A stretch of DNA of 54,482 nucleotides from Rheinheimera salexigens. GTDB taxonomy: Bacteria > Pseudomonadota > Gammaproteobacteria > Enterobacterales > Alteromonadaceae. The stretch lies in contig NZ_MKEK01000001.1 in NCBI RefSeq assembly GCF_001752395.1, positions 3,384,442-3,438,923 of the forward strand. Reading direction: 5' to 3'. This document shows positions 34,171 through 44,213 of this stretch, piece by piece (position 1 is the stretch's first letter; each line of letters opens with the position of its first letter). A model generated the notes under the pieces. It was given only the letters and a program-made list of their open reading frames with translations, searched no databases and was not told the DNA's origin. The translations under genes and the position numbers were made by a program.

Positions 34171-36129
34171 ATGCTTTTGAAATATATGCTGAATAAATTT
34201 ATTTTGCCTGTTAGCCAATGGCTGTTGTTAATAGTTTTACTAGGCGCGCTTATATTTGCGACGGAAAAAGCAGTTCAACATCAGCAACAGTTAGCTCGCG
34301 GTGAACAGTTAAAGCATGAAATTGCTAGTGCAGATCCGATACGGTCTTTAATTGAGACAGAATTAAACACACCTTTGTATTTAAGCACTAGCCTTAGTGC
34401 TTATATTAAAGCGAATAAAGGTGAAGTTTCTGCTACTGAAATAAATTTATTACTGCAAGGTTTAATTAACCAAGCCCAGCATATTCGTAATATTGGCGTT
34501 GCCCCCAACAATACGCTGCTTTATTTATACCCGCTAAAAAATAACGCTAAAGCTTTAGGCCTGTATTATCCCGATCTTGAGAGTCAGTGGCCGGATATTC
34601 GCGATATTATTACTCAGCGCCAAGAGAAGTTAGTAGGACCGGTATCTTTAGTCCAAGGCGGTAATGCTTTTATTTATCGGATACCGGTATATTTAAGTGG
34701 CACCGATACTTATTGGGGCTTAATTAGCACCGTGGTGAATATTGACTCTATTTGGCAACTTGTCGCAGCCCGTGCAGCTGAGCAAGGCGTAGTAATTGCC
34801 GTTAGGCCAGCTATTAATGGCGACTATGCCGACCCGGCTTTTTATGGTGATAACAGTTTATTTTATGATACGAGTTTATTATTAGATATTGAGTTACGTG
34901 GCGCTAAGTGGCAACTTGCTGTGAGATCTATAACGCCTCCGACCGATTATAGCGGCATTATCCGCGCCCTTTGTTATTCTGCTAGTGGCTTAATTTTGCT
35001 GTTGTTGTTTTGGTTATTATTATCTAAGCAACATTTACGCAGCAGCATGCAACAGGTACAACGTAGTAAACAGTATTTACAGACCGTAATGGATAATGTT
35101 GGCGACGCCATTATCACCGCTGATTTTAACGGCGTTATAGAACAAGGCAATCTGCCTTGTTATAGTATTTTTGGTTATATTAAAGCGTCTTTGCCTGGCA
35201 TGCACTGGTCTATTCTACTGGCAGAGCCAAGTTTAGCTGCGGAAATCATTCGGACTATTTCAGATCAAAAAACCGAATATGAAACCTTTGGCCAACGCTA
35301 TGATGGTTCAACCTTTCCGCTGGCTATTCGGCTTAGCTCTATTACCTTACAGCAGCAACCACGACAGTTAATTGTATTGCGCGACTTATCTGAGTGGCAT
35401 AAAACAGAACAATTAAAACAACAATTTATCTCTACTGTTAGTCATGAATTACGTACCCCTTTAACCTCTATCACCGGCGCACTGGGCCTTATAGTGGGTG
35501 GTGCATTAGGCAACTTAGCGCCAGCACAAGCCCGAGTTTTGCATTTGGCTCACAATAATAGTCAGCATCTTAGCCAATTAATTAGCGATTTATTAGATAT
35601 GGAGCAACTAACTAACCAAAGCATGGTGTTTAATATTAAACCGGTAACGCTGTCTAATGTGTTAAAGCAATGCGCTGAGGGGGTTACCGCTAATTGGCAA
35701 CAGAAAAATCAAACGATTAACATCGAAACACCTGATAAGTTAAAAGCGGTACAAGTATTAGCAGACAAGCAGCGTTTAGCCGATGTAATACTGCATTTAC
35801 TGACTAATGCCTGTAAGTTTTCTCCGCCAGAAAGCAGCATTATTATTAAGGTGACGGCCGAGTTAACACGAGTGCGTATTACAGTTGCTGATAAAGGAAA
35901 AGGCGTAAACGAAGACTTTGTACCAAAACTGTTTGACCGCTTTACCCAGGCCGATAGCTCAGATACCAGAGATGATGCCGGCACAGGTTTAGGCTTGGCA
36001 ATAAGTAAAGCCATGATCAGCCATATGCATGGCAGTATTGGCTATTTGCCGAATAAAGACCAAGGCAGCTGTTTTTATATCGAACTGCATTTACATGAGC
36101 CGCAATCTCATCAAGCAGATGAAACTTAG
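34171..36129 (+). CDS. CHASE-PAS sensor histidine kinase
   Basis: About 652 residues from the ATG at 34171; the ATG at 34186 (MLNKFILPVSQWLLL) is equally possible and a TTG at 34120 less so. Order: TM1, periplasmic CHASE-like domain (SLSAYIKANKGEVSATEINLLLQGL...NIGVAPNNTL), TM2 near 270, PAS (VGDAIITADFNGVIEQGN), HisKA with phosphoacceptor His in STVSHELRTPLTSITGALGL, and HATPase (N box LLTNACKFSPPE, G1 ADKGKGV, F box FDRFTQAD, G2 GTGLGLAISK). No receiver domain is fused and no response regulator is adjacent. Confidence 0.9.
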   Translation: MLLKYMLNKFILPVSQWLLLIVLLGALIFATEKAVQHQQQLARGEQLKHEIASADPIRSLIETELNTPLYLSTSLSAYIKANKGEVSATEINLLLQGLINQAQHIRNIGVAPNNTLLYLYPLKNNAKALGLYYPDLESQWPDIRDIITQRQEKLVGPVSLVQGGNAFIYRIPVYLSGTDTYWGLISTVVNIDSIWQLVAARAAEQGVVIAVRPAINGDYADPAFYGDNSLFYDTSLLLDIELRGAKWQLAVRSITPPTDYSGIIRALCYSASGLILLLLFWLLLSKQHLRSSMQQVQRSKQYLQTVMDNVGDAIITADFNGVIEQGNLPCYSIFGYIKASLPGMHWSILLAEPSLAAEIIRTISDQKTEYETFGQRYDGSTFPLAIRLSSITLQQQPRQLIVLRDLSEWHKTEQLKQQFISTVSHELRTPLTSITGALGLIVGGALGNLAPAQARVLHLAHNNSQHLSQLISDLLDMEQLTNQSMVFNIKPVTLSNVLKQCAEGVTANWQQKNQTINIETPDKLKAVQVLADKQRLADVILHLLTNACKFSPPESSIIIKVTAELTRVRITVADKGKGVNEDFVPKLFDRFTQADSSDTRDDAGTGLGLAISKAMISHMHGSIGYLPNKDQGSCFYIELHLHEPQSHQADET

Positions 36130-36440
36130 ACAGTAGCTGTTTAAAAATTAGCTTGCTGATAATTGATGTATCGTCATGCTAAGCTGGAGTACACCAATAC
36201 AGCTAAACGGCAGCATTTGTTTGATTTATTTTTTTCGATTAACCTGTCGATTTACCTTAGATGGCGCTAAAACAGCGACATCTGGTGCCTAAAACTGGCT
36301 TTTATCTTAATTTGCCTACAACTGGCTGCAAATTAGCTGATTAGTCAGTATATTCTGGCATATTAAATCATTAGCTGCGCAACCGCGCTTTGCTCACTTT
36401 TAACCACTAACAACAATAATAAACTTATTTAGGGGATACA
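36130..36440. other. Intergenic region before M3 peptidase gene
   Basis: 311 bp, AT-rich, containing the promoter of the dcp-like gene. No RNA or repeat recognised. Confidence 0.4.
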
Positions 36441-38621
36441 ATGCGTAAAACTCTTATTGCCTCTGCAGTAGGTATTGCTCTGGCACTAACCGCCTGTTCT
36501 GATAACACTGCACCGCAACAACAAACCACATCACAACAATCTGCAGCTGAAGCAGCCACAACTGCAGAAGTCACCTTGAGTAACCCATTAATGGAAAAAA
36601 GTAGCTTACAATACGAAGCGCCAAATTTTACTGATATAAAAGACTCGCACTTTTTGCCTGCTTTTGCCGAAGGTATGAAACAGCACATGACTGAAGTACT
36701 AGCCATTGCTAATAATCCGGCGCCAGCTACTTTTGAAAATACCTTAGTCGCATTAGAAAAAAGCGGTGAATTGCTAACCCGTACATCACGTGTTTTCTAT
36801 AATCTTGCAGGGTCTAGCTCTAACCCTGAACGACGCGATATTCAATCTGAACTCGCGCCGGTACTTGCCGCTCACTCGGACGACATTAACTTAAATCCGC
36901 AATTATTCGCGCGGGTTAAAAGCCTATACGAGCAACGTAATGACCTTAAACTAGATGGTGAGTCGGTACGCTTAATTGAAGTGTATTACGAACGCTTTGT
37001 ACGTGCTGGTGCTCAGCTAACTGAAGAGCAAAAAACCGCTATTCGGGCACTTAATGAAGAGCACTCTAAGCTCACTAACCAGTTCTCACAAAATTTACTG
37101 GCAGAAACAAAAAACATTTCGGTAATAGTGGATACTAAGGCAGAGCTAGACGGCTTATCTGATAGTCAGATCACGGCGGCTGCCGCTGCAGCAACAGAGG
37201 CTGGTCAAGATGGCAAATACTTGTTAAGTATTACTAATACCACGCGCCAGCCGGTATTAAGCCAGTTAAGTAACCGTGAATTGCGCAAGAAAGTATGGGA
37301 AGCCTCGGCCTACCGTAACCAAAGCGGTGAAACTGACAACCGCCCTATCGTATCTCGTTTAGCGCAGTTGCGTGCAGAGCGCGCTCGTCTGTTAGGGTTT
37401 GATAACTGGGCTACTTATGGCTTAGATTCACAAATGGCGAAAACGCCTCAGGCCGTATTCGATATGCTGGGCTCTATGGTACCGGCGGTAATTGCTAACA
37501 CCAAGATCGAAGCCACTGCTATTGAGCAAATGATTAAAGAAAAAGGCGGCGACTTTGAATTACAGCCGTGGGATTGGGAATACTATGCTGAGTTTGTACG
37601 CCAAGCTAAATTCGATTTGGATGAAAACGAAGTAAGTCAGTATTTTGAATTTAACCGCGTATTAAACGATGGTGTGTTTTATACCTTTAAACGTTTGTAC
37701 GGCGTAAGCTTTGAACCACGCCCTGATTTACCTACCTATCACCCAGACGTTAAAGCGTACGAGCTGTTTGATGTTGACGGCAGCAGTATTGCTATTTTTT
37801 ATGCCGACTACTTTGCTCGTGAAGGTAAACGTGGCGGCGCTTGGATGAGCTCGTTTGTCGGTCAATCAAAACTAACGGGCCAAAAGCCTGTCGTTGTAAA
37901 CGTAATGAACATTCCTAAAGCGCCAGCAGGCGAGCCTACGCTGGTAAGCTATGACAACGTAACCACGATGTTCCACGAGCTTGGCCATGGCTTACACGGC
38001 ATGCTGTCTGACGTTAACTTCCCTAGCTTAGCGGGTACCTCTGTCTCGCGTGATTTTGTTGAGTTTCCGTCAACGTTTGAAGAAGACTGGGCGGCACACC
38101 CAGAAGTGATAGCTAACTATGCTAAGCACTATAAAAGCGGTGAGCCCATTCCAGCTGCCTTGCTAGAAAAAGTAATGAAGTCACGTAGCTTTAACCAAGG
38201 TTATGACACTTTAGAATATATGTCAGCCGCCTTATTAGACATGGAATGGCACTCAATAAGCGCTGACGAAGAATTACAAGACGTTAATGAGTTTGAAGCG
38301 GCGGCACTGAAAAAACACGGCGTTAATTTAGCCGCAGTACCACCACGTTATAAATCGACCTTCTTCTCGCACTCTATGGGCGGTGGCTATTCTGCCGGTT
38401 ATTACGCTTATATGTGGAGTGAAATTTTAGCAGCCGATGCCTTTGCTTATGTGCAACAGCAAGGTGGTTTAAAACTAGAAAATGGTCAGAATTACCGTAA
38501 GCACATTTTATCTGTGGGTAACTCACGCGCGCCAATGGAATCGTACAAAGCATTCCGTGGCCAAGAGCCAACAACAGATGCATTGTTAATTCGCCGCGGT
38601 TTAAAAACCAAAGTAGATTAA
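36441..38621 (+). CDS. dcp: M3 family peptidase, Dcp-like dipeptidyl carboxypeptidase (lipoprotein)
   Basis: 726 residues; AGGGG upstream. Lipobox LALTAC (Cys19) and a Gln/Thr-rich linker show export and lipid anchoring, unlike cytoplasmic E. coli Dcp. Zinc site HELGH at 512-516 (TMFHELGHGLHGM) with Glu ligand in the following FVEFPSTFEEDW helix. The C-terminal SHSMGGGYSAGYYAYMWSEILAADAF is the family's conserved end. It likely degrades oligopeptides in the periplasm. Confidence 0.93.
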   Translation: MRKTLIASAVGIALALTACSDNTAPQQQTTSQQSAAEAATTAEVTLSNPLMEKSSLQYEAPNFTDIKDSHFLPAFAEGMKQHMTEVLAIANNPAPATFENTLVALEKSGELLTRTSRVFYNLAGSSSNPERRDIQSELAPVLAAHSDDINLNPQLFARVKSLYEQRNDLKLDGESVRLIEVYYERFVRAGAQLTEEQKTAIRALNEEHSKLTNQFSQNLLAETKNISVIVDTKAELDGLSDSQITAAAAAATEAGQDGKYLLSITNTTRQPVLSQLSNRELRKKVWEASAYRNQSGETDNRPIVSRLAQLRAERARLLGFDNWATYGLDSQMAKTPQAVFDMLGSMVPAVIANTKIEATAIEQMIKEKGGDFELQPWDWEYYAEFVRQAKFDLDENEVSQYFEFNRVLNDGVFYTFKRLYGVSFEPRPDLPTYHPDVKAYELFDVDGSSIAIFYADYFAREGKRGGAWMSSFVGQSKLTGQKPVVVNVMNIPKAPAGEPTLVSYDNVTTMFHELGHGLHGMLSDVNFPSLAGTSVSRDFVEFPSTFEEDWAAHPEVIANYAKHYKSGEPIPAALLEKVMKSRSFNQGYDTLEYMSAALLDMEWHSISADEELQDVNEFEAAALKKHGVNLAAVPPRYKSTFFSHSMGGGYSAGYYAYMWSEILAADAFAYVQQQGGLKLENGQNYRKHILSVGNSRAPMESYKAFRGQEPTTDALLIRRGLKTKVD

Positions 38622-38632
38622 TTTTATTAGAT

Positions 38633-38668
38633 AAAAAAAAGCCCTGATTAATCAGGGCTTTTTTTCTT
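38633..38668. terminator. Bidirectional terminator between dcp and pmbA
   Basis: AAGCCCTGATTAATCAGGGCTT (a perfect palindrome at 38639-38660) is flanked by A's on the left and T's on the right, so it works on both strands for the two convergent genes. Confidence 0.9.
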
Positions 38669-38708
38669 TTTTCAACTCAGCACTGACAACTCAACATTCA
38701 ACACTCAG

Positions 38709-40055
38709 TTAGCTACCTGCAACCTGCATTTGGCTGATCAATATCGAGCCAGTGTGCACGCCGCCACGACGGTCAACATCGCTACCTACGGCTTGAATTT
38801 GCATAAACATATCTTTTAAATTACCGGCAATGGTGACTTCTGATACTGGGAACTGTATTTCACCGTTCTCAACCCAGAAACCTGCCGCGCCGCGTGAGTA
38901 GTCGCCTGTTACGGTGTTAACGCCTTGGCCCATTAATTCGGTAACCAATAAGCCTTTGCCCATAGTACGGCATAGTTGGGCTAAGTCTTCATCACCATGT
39001 TGTATCAACCAGTTATGAATACCGCCAGCATGGCCAGTACTTGCCATACCTAATTTACGTGCCGAGTAGCTAGTGGTTAAGTAAGTATTTAACACACCTT
39101 GTTCAATAACGGCTAAATCGCGGGTTTTTACGCCTTCGCCATCAAACGGGCTAGACGCTAACGCTTGCTTTAAATGCGGTTGCTCTAAAATAGTAATGGT
39201 TGGCGACATTATTTGTTGGCCAACTTTGTCTAATAAAAAGCTCGATTTACGGTAAATACTGCCGCCACTAATAGCTGACACTAAATGGCCAAATAAGCTG
39301 CTGGCAATATCGGCTCTAAAAATTACCGGTACTTTTTGCGTAGCCACTTTACGGGCATTCAAACGGGCGATAGTTTCTATAGCCGCTTCACGACCCACTT
39401 GTTTAGGATCAAGCAATTTTTGGTACTGTCTAGCAACGGTAAAGCTATAATCGCGCTGCATATCATCGCCATCTTCGCCTATTACTACACAGCTAAAGCT
39501 ATGGCGTGAACTTGGGTGCCCCACTAGTTGGCCATGGCTATTGCCATACACTTTTAAACCTTGATGCGACGAAAACGAGGCGCCTTCAGAGTTGGTTATA
39601 CGCGGATCAACAGCAAAAGCTGCTTCTTCTGCGCCAGCACATAATCGAATGGCTTCTTCTGTGCTAATGCTATCGGGGTAGAATAAATCTAAATCGGGTG
39701 GCGACATTTCTAGCCAGCTAGCGTCAGCTACGCCGGTGTGCGGATCTTCCGAAGTATAACGGGCAATATCTGCAGCGGCTTCTACCGCACGGCGCAAGGC
39801 TTGTGGGCTTAAGTCTGCCGTTGAGGCCGAGCCTTTGCGCTGACCAAAATACAGGCTAATACCTAGGCCGCCGTCTTGATTAAATTCGACAGTTTCTACT
39901 TCACCATGGCGTGTTTCTACGCTTAAGCCTTTGGTTCGGCTCATGGAGGCTTCAGCTGTGCTAGCGCCTAATTGCTTGGCATGGCTTAATACTTCGGCCA
40001 CAGCTTGTTTTACTTCATCTATTTCTTGCCAAATAGTCGGTTGGGTTACTTGCAT
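38709..40055 (-). CDS. pmbA: Metalloprotease PmbA/TldE
   Basis: 448 residues: N-terminal [44 protein letters not shown], middle [34 protein letters not shown], and the C-terminal [41 protein letters not shown]-type block are canonical TldE. TldE pairs with TldD (41944-43383 here) into a heterodimer that degrades unfolded or short peptides and processes microcin B17 and CcdA in E. coli. Divergent from yjgA. Confidence 0.95.
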   Translation of the reverse strand: [448 protein letters not shown]

Positions 40056-40173
40056 AATTCATCTTAAGAAAATTATTTTCACTAAGTTTACCATAGTCTG
40101 GGTATGGTGACTGCTGTCGTGCGGCAGGATCATGTATACTTACCACAATATTTGCTAAAGCGAACTGAAAAAA

Positions 40174-40692
40174 ATGACTGATTTTATAAATGGCGATACT
40201 TGGGATGAAGAAGAAGGTAAAAGTAAATCGCAAATTAAACGCGAAATGCATGCCTTACAAGATTTAGGTGAAGAGTTAGTAGCATTAAGCCCAGCGGCTC
40301 GGGCTAAGCTACCGTTAGATGAAGAGCTACTTGATGCATTAGAGCTGGCTGATAGGCTAAGCAAAAAGCGTGAAGCCTTACGCCGCCATATTCAATTTAT
40401 TGGTCGCTTAATGCGTGATCGTGATTTAGCTGAATTAGAGCGAGGCTTAGCGGTGTTGCGCAATACTAATCAAGCGGCCACGCGGCAGTTTCATAGAATT
40501 GAGCAGTTACGTGACAGAATGCTTGAAGACAACGATGTGGTTACCGAGTTTATTGCCGAGCACCCTAGCGTGAACACACAGCAATTGCGCCAACTGATTC
40601 GTAATGCGAAGAAAGAACAAGAAAAACAGCAACCGCCAAAAGCGTACCGTGAGTTATTTCAATTAATTAAACCCTTAATTCTTGAAGATTAG
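40174..40692 (+). CDS. yjgA: Ribosome-associated protein YjgA (DarP)
   Basis: 172 residues, highly charged: DEEEGKSKSQIKREMHALQDLGEELVALS, then LPLDEELLDALELADRLSKKREALRRHIQFIGRLMRD, with a basic helical C-terminal half. This is the DUF615/YjgA family associated with late 50S assembly. It is divergently placed to pmbA, the same neighbour arrangement as in E. coli. Confidence 0.95.
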   Translation: MTDFINGDTWDEEEGKSKSQIKREMHALQDLGEELVALSPAARAKLPLDEELLDALELADRLSKKREALRRHIQFIGRLMRDRDLAELERGLAVLRNTNQAATRQFHRIEQLRDRMLEDNDVVTEFIAEHPSVNTQQLRQLIRNAKKEQEKQQPPKAYRELFQLIKPLILED

Positions 40693-40739
40693 CAGCGAGG
40701 ATAGCTGATAGCTTTCAGTATTTAGGTCGCATCAGATTT

Positions 40740-40817
40740 ACCCTCACCAACACGTCGTGAACCCATCCTTGGGGACTCGACTTAACCCGTCCAGGGCTTA
40801 GACGGTTGGTTTAGGGT
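40740..40817. repeat. 78-bp inverted-repeat element (MITE/REP-like)
   Basis: ACCCTCACCAAC at 40740 and GTTGGTTTAGGGT ending at 40817 are inverted ends (ACCCT and CCAAC conserved). Inside are two small hairpins, CCCATCCTTGGGG and CCCGTCCAGGG. The pattern ACACGTCGTGAACCCATCC resembles an intergenic repeat I recall from Alteromonadales genomes; only one copy is in this window. Confidence 0.5.
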
Positions 40818-40881
40818 ATCTCTGTTGCTAGTTTAGCTAAACTGATTACTTAGCCGAGATTAAACTAACTAGCGGTTTTTA

Positions 40882-41877
40882 TTAACAGACTTTAGTTAAC
40901 CAGCCGTGCTTATCTGCCGTTTTACCCCATTGAATATCATTTAACGCTTGGCGCAGTGCATTCGTAGTTGGCCCTGCTTCGCCATTACCTACCGTATATT
41001 CTTTACCATCATGAATTAAGGTGCCAACCGGCGTTAATACCGCAGCTGTACCTGACAAGGCGGCTTCTGCACCTGGCTTTTGTGAGCGCTGTAACAATTC
41101 GTCTACGCTTAACGCGCGCTCGGATACAGTCATACCGCGATCACGTGCTATCGCCAGAATAGAGTTGCGGGTAATACCATGTAAAAACGAGCTATCTAAC
41201 GACTTAGTAATAATCTCGTTGCCGTCGATTAAGATAAAGTTAGCAGCACCGGTTTCTTGCACGTCACCTGCTGGGCAGAATAATACTTGATCAGCTTGCA
41301 CTGATTTACGCGCTTTTAATATTGGCTGTAAAGCACTGGCGTAGTTACCACCACTTTTTACCATACCCATATGTGACGCACAGCGAGTCTCGTCGGCTAA
41401 TAACAAGCGTAATGGCTTGCTGCCACCTGAAAAGTAATCACCCACTGGCGACAGTAATATATACAGCATAGAAGCGCTACTTGGCGCTGCGGCTTTACCA
41501 ATAGAGGCTTCAGTACCAATATGAGTAGGTCGAATATACATAGAGCCCGGTGGAAGCGGTACATCAGCGGCAAAACGCTTAACAATATCTACAATCATCT
41601 GCTTTAGCTGCTCAGCATTCACTGGCGGTAGCGATAATAATTCACTGCTTTGAATTAAACGGGCAATGTTTTGATCCATACGGAAGATATTGATCGAGCC
41701 ATCTTCGTGCTTAAATGCCTTTAAGCCTTCAAAACAGGTACTTGAGTAATGCAGCACATGGGCACCTGGGTGCAAACTAATGCTGTCGGTTTTAACTATT
41801 TGAGCTGCACTCCACTGGCCTTGCTCATAACTGGCTAGGCTCATTTCAGGGGCAAATACGGTACCAAATGCTGACAT
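40882..41877 (-). CDS. ilvE: Branched-chain amino acid aminotransferase
   Basis: 331 residues of the longer BCAT class (class IV fold). Motifs: HYSSTCFEGLKAFKHEDG, FRMDQNIARL, MYIRPTHIGTE, PLP Lys in MVKSGGNYASAL, QETGAANFILI, LDSSFLHGITRNSILAIARD and GTAAVLTPVG. It transfers the amino group between Glu and Leu, Ile or Val. It lies 66 bp downstream of tldD on the same strand and may be read through from it or have its own promoter. Confidence 0.95.
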   Translation of the reverse strand: MSAFGTVFAPEMSLASYEQGQWSAAQIVKTDSISLHPGAHVLHYSSTCFEGLKAFKHEDGSINIFRMDQNIARLIQSSELLSLPPVNAEQLKQMIVDIVKRFAADVPLPPGSMYIRPTHIGTEASIGKAAAPSSASMLYILLSPVGDYFSGGSKPLRLLLADETRCASHMGMVKSGGNYASALQPILKARKSVQADQVLFCPAGDVQETGAANFILIDGNEIITKSLDSSFLHGITRNSILAIARDRGMTVSERALSVDELLQRSQKPGAEAALSGTAAVLTPVGTLIHDGKEYTVGNGEAGPTTNALRQALNDIQWGKTADKHGWLTKVC

Positions 41878-41943
41878 GCTGCTATTCCTGTAATGGGTAA
41901 TAAATAAATTTTATTAGGCTAATCTAAAACGGCGCATACTTAA

Positions 41944-43383
41944 CTACTGCGTACCGCCTACTGTCATGGCGTCTAATTTTAAGGTTGGCTGGCCAACACC
42001 AACCGGTAAACTTTGACCTTGCTTACCACACACACCAACACCGCTATCTAGCGCTAAGTCGTTACCAACCATAGACACTTGCTGCATGGCTTCTGGGCCG
42101 CTACCAATTAAGGTTGCGCCTTTAATTGGCGTGGTAATTTTACCATTTTCAATTAAATATGCTTCTGAAGCTGAGAATACAAACTTGCCGGAAGTAATAT
42201 CTACTTGGCCACCGCCAAAATTAGGCGCATAAATGCCTTTTTTCACGCTAGCAATAATTTCTGCCGGATCACTCTGGCCAGCTAACATATAGGTGTTGGT
42301 CATACGTGGCATAGGTAAATGGGCAAAAGACTCGCGACGGCCATTACCGGTAGCGGCAACACCCATCAACATAGCGTTATGCTTGTCTTGCATATAGCCT
42401 TTTAAAATGCCGTTTTCTATTAGCACATTGTGCTGGCTGGGTACGCCTTCATCATCGATATTTAATGAACCGCGACGATTAGCTAAAGTGCCATCATCAA
42501 CAATAGTACACAGCTTAGATGTGACTTGCTCACCAATACGGCCCGCAAACGTAGACGAGCCTTTACGGTTGAAGTCGCCTTCTAAACCATGGCCAACGGC
42601 TTCGTGCAGTAATACCCCCGGCCAACCTGAACCTAATACCACCGGCATAGTGCCAGCAGGCGCATCTATAGCGGTTAAATTCACTTGCGCCATACGAACG
42701 GCTTCGCGTGCATATTGCTGCCAACGTGGTTGGCCATCTACTAACTCAGTAAAATAAGCATATTCGGTACGTCCACCGCCGCCGGCACCACCGCGCTCAC
42801 GTCTATCACCCTGTTGTAATAACACAGAGCAGTTTAAGCGTACTAATGGCCGAGTATCACTAGCAAAGGTGCCGTCACTGGCGGCAACTAATATTTCTTC
42901 GTACACTGCGGTTATGCTTACCATTACTTGTTCAGCGCGGCTGTCTAAAGTACGAATGTACGCTTCAATTTGATGCAACAAAGCCACTTTCTCGGTATTT
43001 GATAAGCTTTGTAGCGGCTCGCACGGTAAGTAAATATTGCTATTACTGCTTTTACTAAAAGCTTTAACTTGGCCTTGTTGACCACTTGCGGCAATACCCC
43101 GTGCTGCCGTTGCCGCTTGTTTTAATGCTGCGGCATTAATAGTATCGGCATAAGCAAAGCCGGTTTTTTCACCGCTAATGGCGCGAACACCGACGCCACG
43201 CTCAATATTAAACGAGCCGTCTTTAACTAAGCCGTCTTCTAGTACCCACGATTCATGGACACTTGATTGAAAATATAAGTCAGCATAGTCCAGCTTATGC
43301 TCAAATAAATAGCCCAGCGTACGCTGTAAGTCGTTGGCATTAAGATCTGATGCGCTGATCAGGTTCTGCTCTACTGCAGTCAT
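41944..43383 (-). CDS. tldD: Metalloprotease TldD
   Basis: 479 residues. Metal site HEAVGH at 260-265 ([29 protein letters not shown]) and the C-terminal [31 protein letters not shown] block are TldD hallmarks. It forms the active heterodimer with PmbA. It overlaps the nitrilase-family gene by 4 bp (ATGA), as in the yhdP-nitrilase-tldD order of Alteromonadales. Confidence 0.96.
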   Translation of the reverse strand: MTAVEQNLISASDLNANDLQRTLGYLFEHKLDYADLYFQSSVHESWVLEDGLVKDGSFNIERGVGVRAISGEKTGFAYADTINAAALKQAATAARGIAASGQQGQVKAFSKSSNSNIYLPCEPLQSLSNTEKVALLHQIEAYIRTLDSRAEQVMVSITAVYEEILVAASDGTFASDTRPLVRLNCSVLLQQGDRRERGGAGGGGRTEYAYFTELVDGQPRWQQYAREAVRMAQVNLTAIDAPAGTMPVVLGSGWPGVLLHEAVGHGLEGDFNRKGSSTFAGRIGEQVTSKLCTIVDDGTLANRRGSLNIDDEGVPSQHNVLIENGILKGYMQDKHNAMLMGVAATGNGRRESFAHLPMPRMTNTYMLAGQSDPAEIIASVKKGIYAPNFGGGQVDITSGKFVFSASEAYLIENGKITTPIKGATLIGSGPEAMQQVSMVGNDLALDSGVGVCGKQGQSLPVGVGQPTLKLDAMTVGGTQ

Positions 43384-44213
43384 GGTTTAAGCTCACTGTT
43401 AAATCGGTTATGGCTGGCTACCGGCATGCGTTGTCGCACGCGGGTTATTTCTGCCAGATCTATTTCGCTGGAAATCCAGCCAGGCTCGGTGCCTGCATCT
43501 GCTAAAATGTCGCCCCAAGGGTCAATAATTAAGCTGTGGCCAAAGGTTTCTCGGCCATTCTCATGCACGCCAGTTTGATTAGGCGCGATTACAAAGCATT
43601 GATTTTCAATCGCTCTTGCTTTGAGTAAGGTATGCCAATGGGCTTGACCAGTGGTACGTGTAAACGCTGCTGGCACACTTAATACATTCATGCCTTTGGC
43701 GAGTAATGCCTGCGCCAACCCTGGGAAGCGCACATCATAACATATGCTAAGCCCTAGCCTTAACTGTTCCAGTTCAGCCAGCACAACTTTCTGTCCGGGC
43801 TTAGTGGTCGCAGACTCACGATAACTGCCAATATTATCGCCGACATCGACATCGAACAAATGCATTTTCTGATAATCAGCCACAATAGAACCATCGGGGG
43901 CAAACAGCACACTGGATGCAGCAAAGCGCTCTGGATCATCAGTGATGGTGGGCAAACTACCGGCTAACAGGTACACCGCGAACTGCTTAGCTAACGCGGC
44001 ACAGCCTTGCATAATAACCCCTTCACCTAATGCCGCTTGATATTGCTTATTTAAACTGTCGCGACTACCAAAAATAGCAAAGCATTCCGGTAACACCACT
44101 AGGTGTTGCTCAGCTACGGGTAACTCAGCTAAATACCCGGCTACTTGGGCTAAATTATGCTCAGGAGAAGGCGTACTGGTTAATTGAATTGCACTTAAGC
44201 GCCATTTAGCCAT
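43380..44213 (-). CDS. Carbon-nitrogen hydrolase (nitrilase superfamily)
   Basis: 277 residues with the full Glu-Lys-Cys triad: E43 (LVVLPECF), K116 ([11 protein letters not shown]), C158 ([16 protein letters not shown]). The group is closest to NIT1/omega-amidase-type enzymes such as deaminated-glutathione amidase (inference). It overlaps yhdP by 8 bp and tldD by 4 bp, so it is embedded in the operon. Confidence 0.92.
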   Translation of the reverse strand: MAKWRLSAIQLTSTPSPEHNLAQVAGYLAELPVAEQHLVVLPECFAIFGSRDSLNKQYQAALGEGVIMQGCAALAKQFAVYLLAGSLPTITDDPERFAASSVLFAPDGSIVADYQKMHLFDVDVGDNIGSYRESATTKPGQKVVLAELEQLRLGLSICYDVRFPGLAQALLAKGMNVLSVPAAFTRTTGQAHWHTLLKARAIENQCFVIAPNQTGVHENGRETFGHSLIIDPWGDILADAGTEPGWISSEIDLAEITRVRQRMPVASHNRFNSELKP

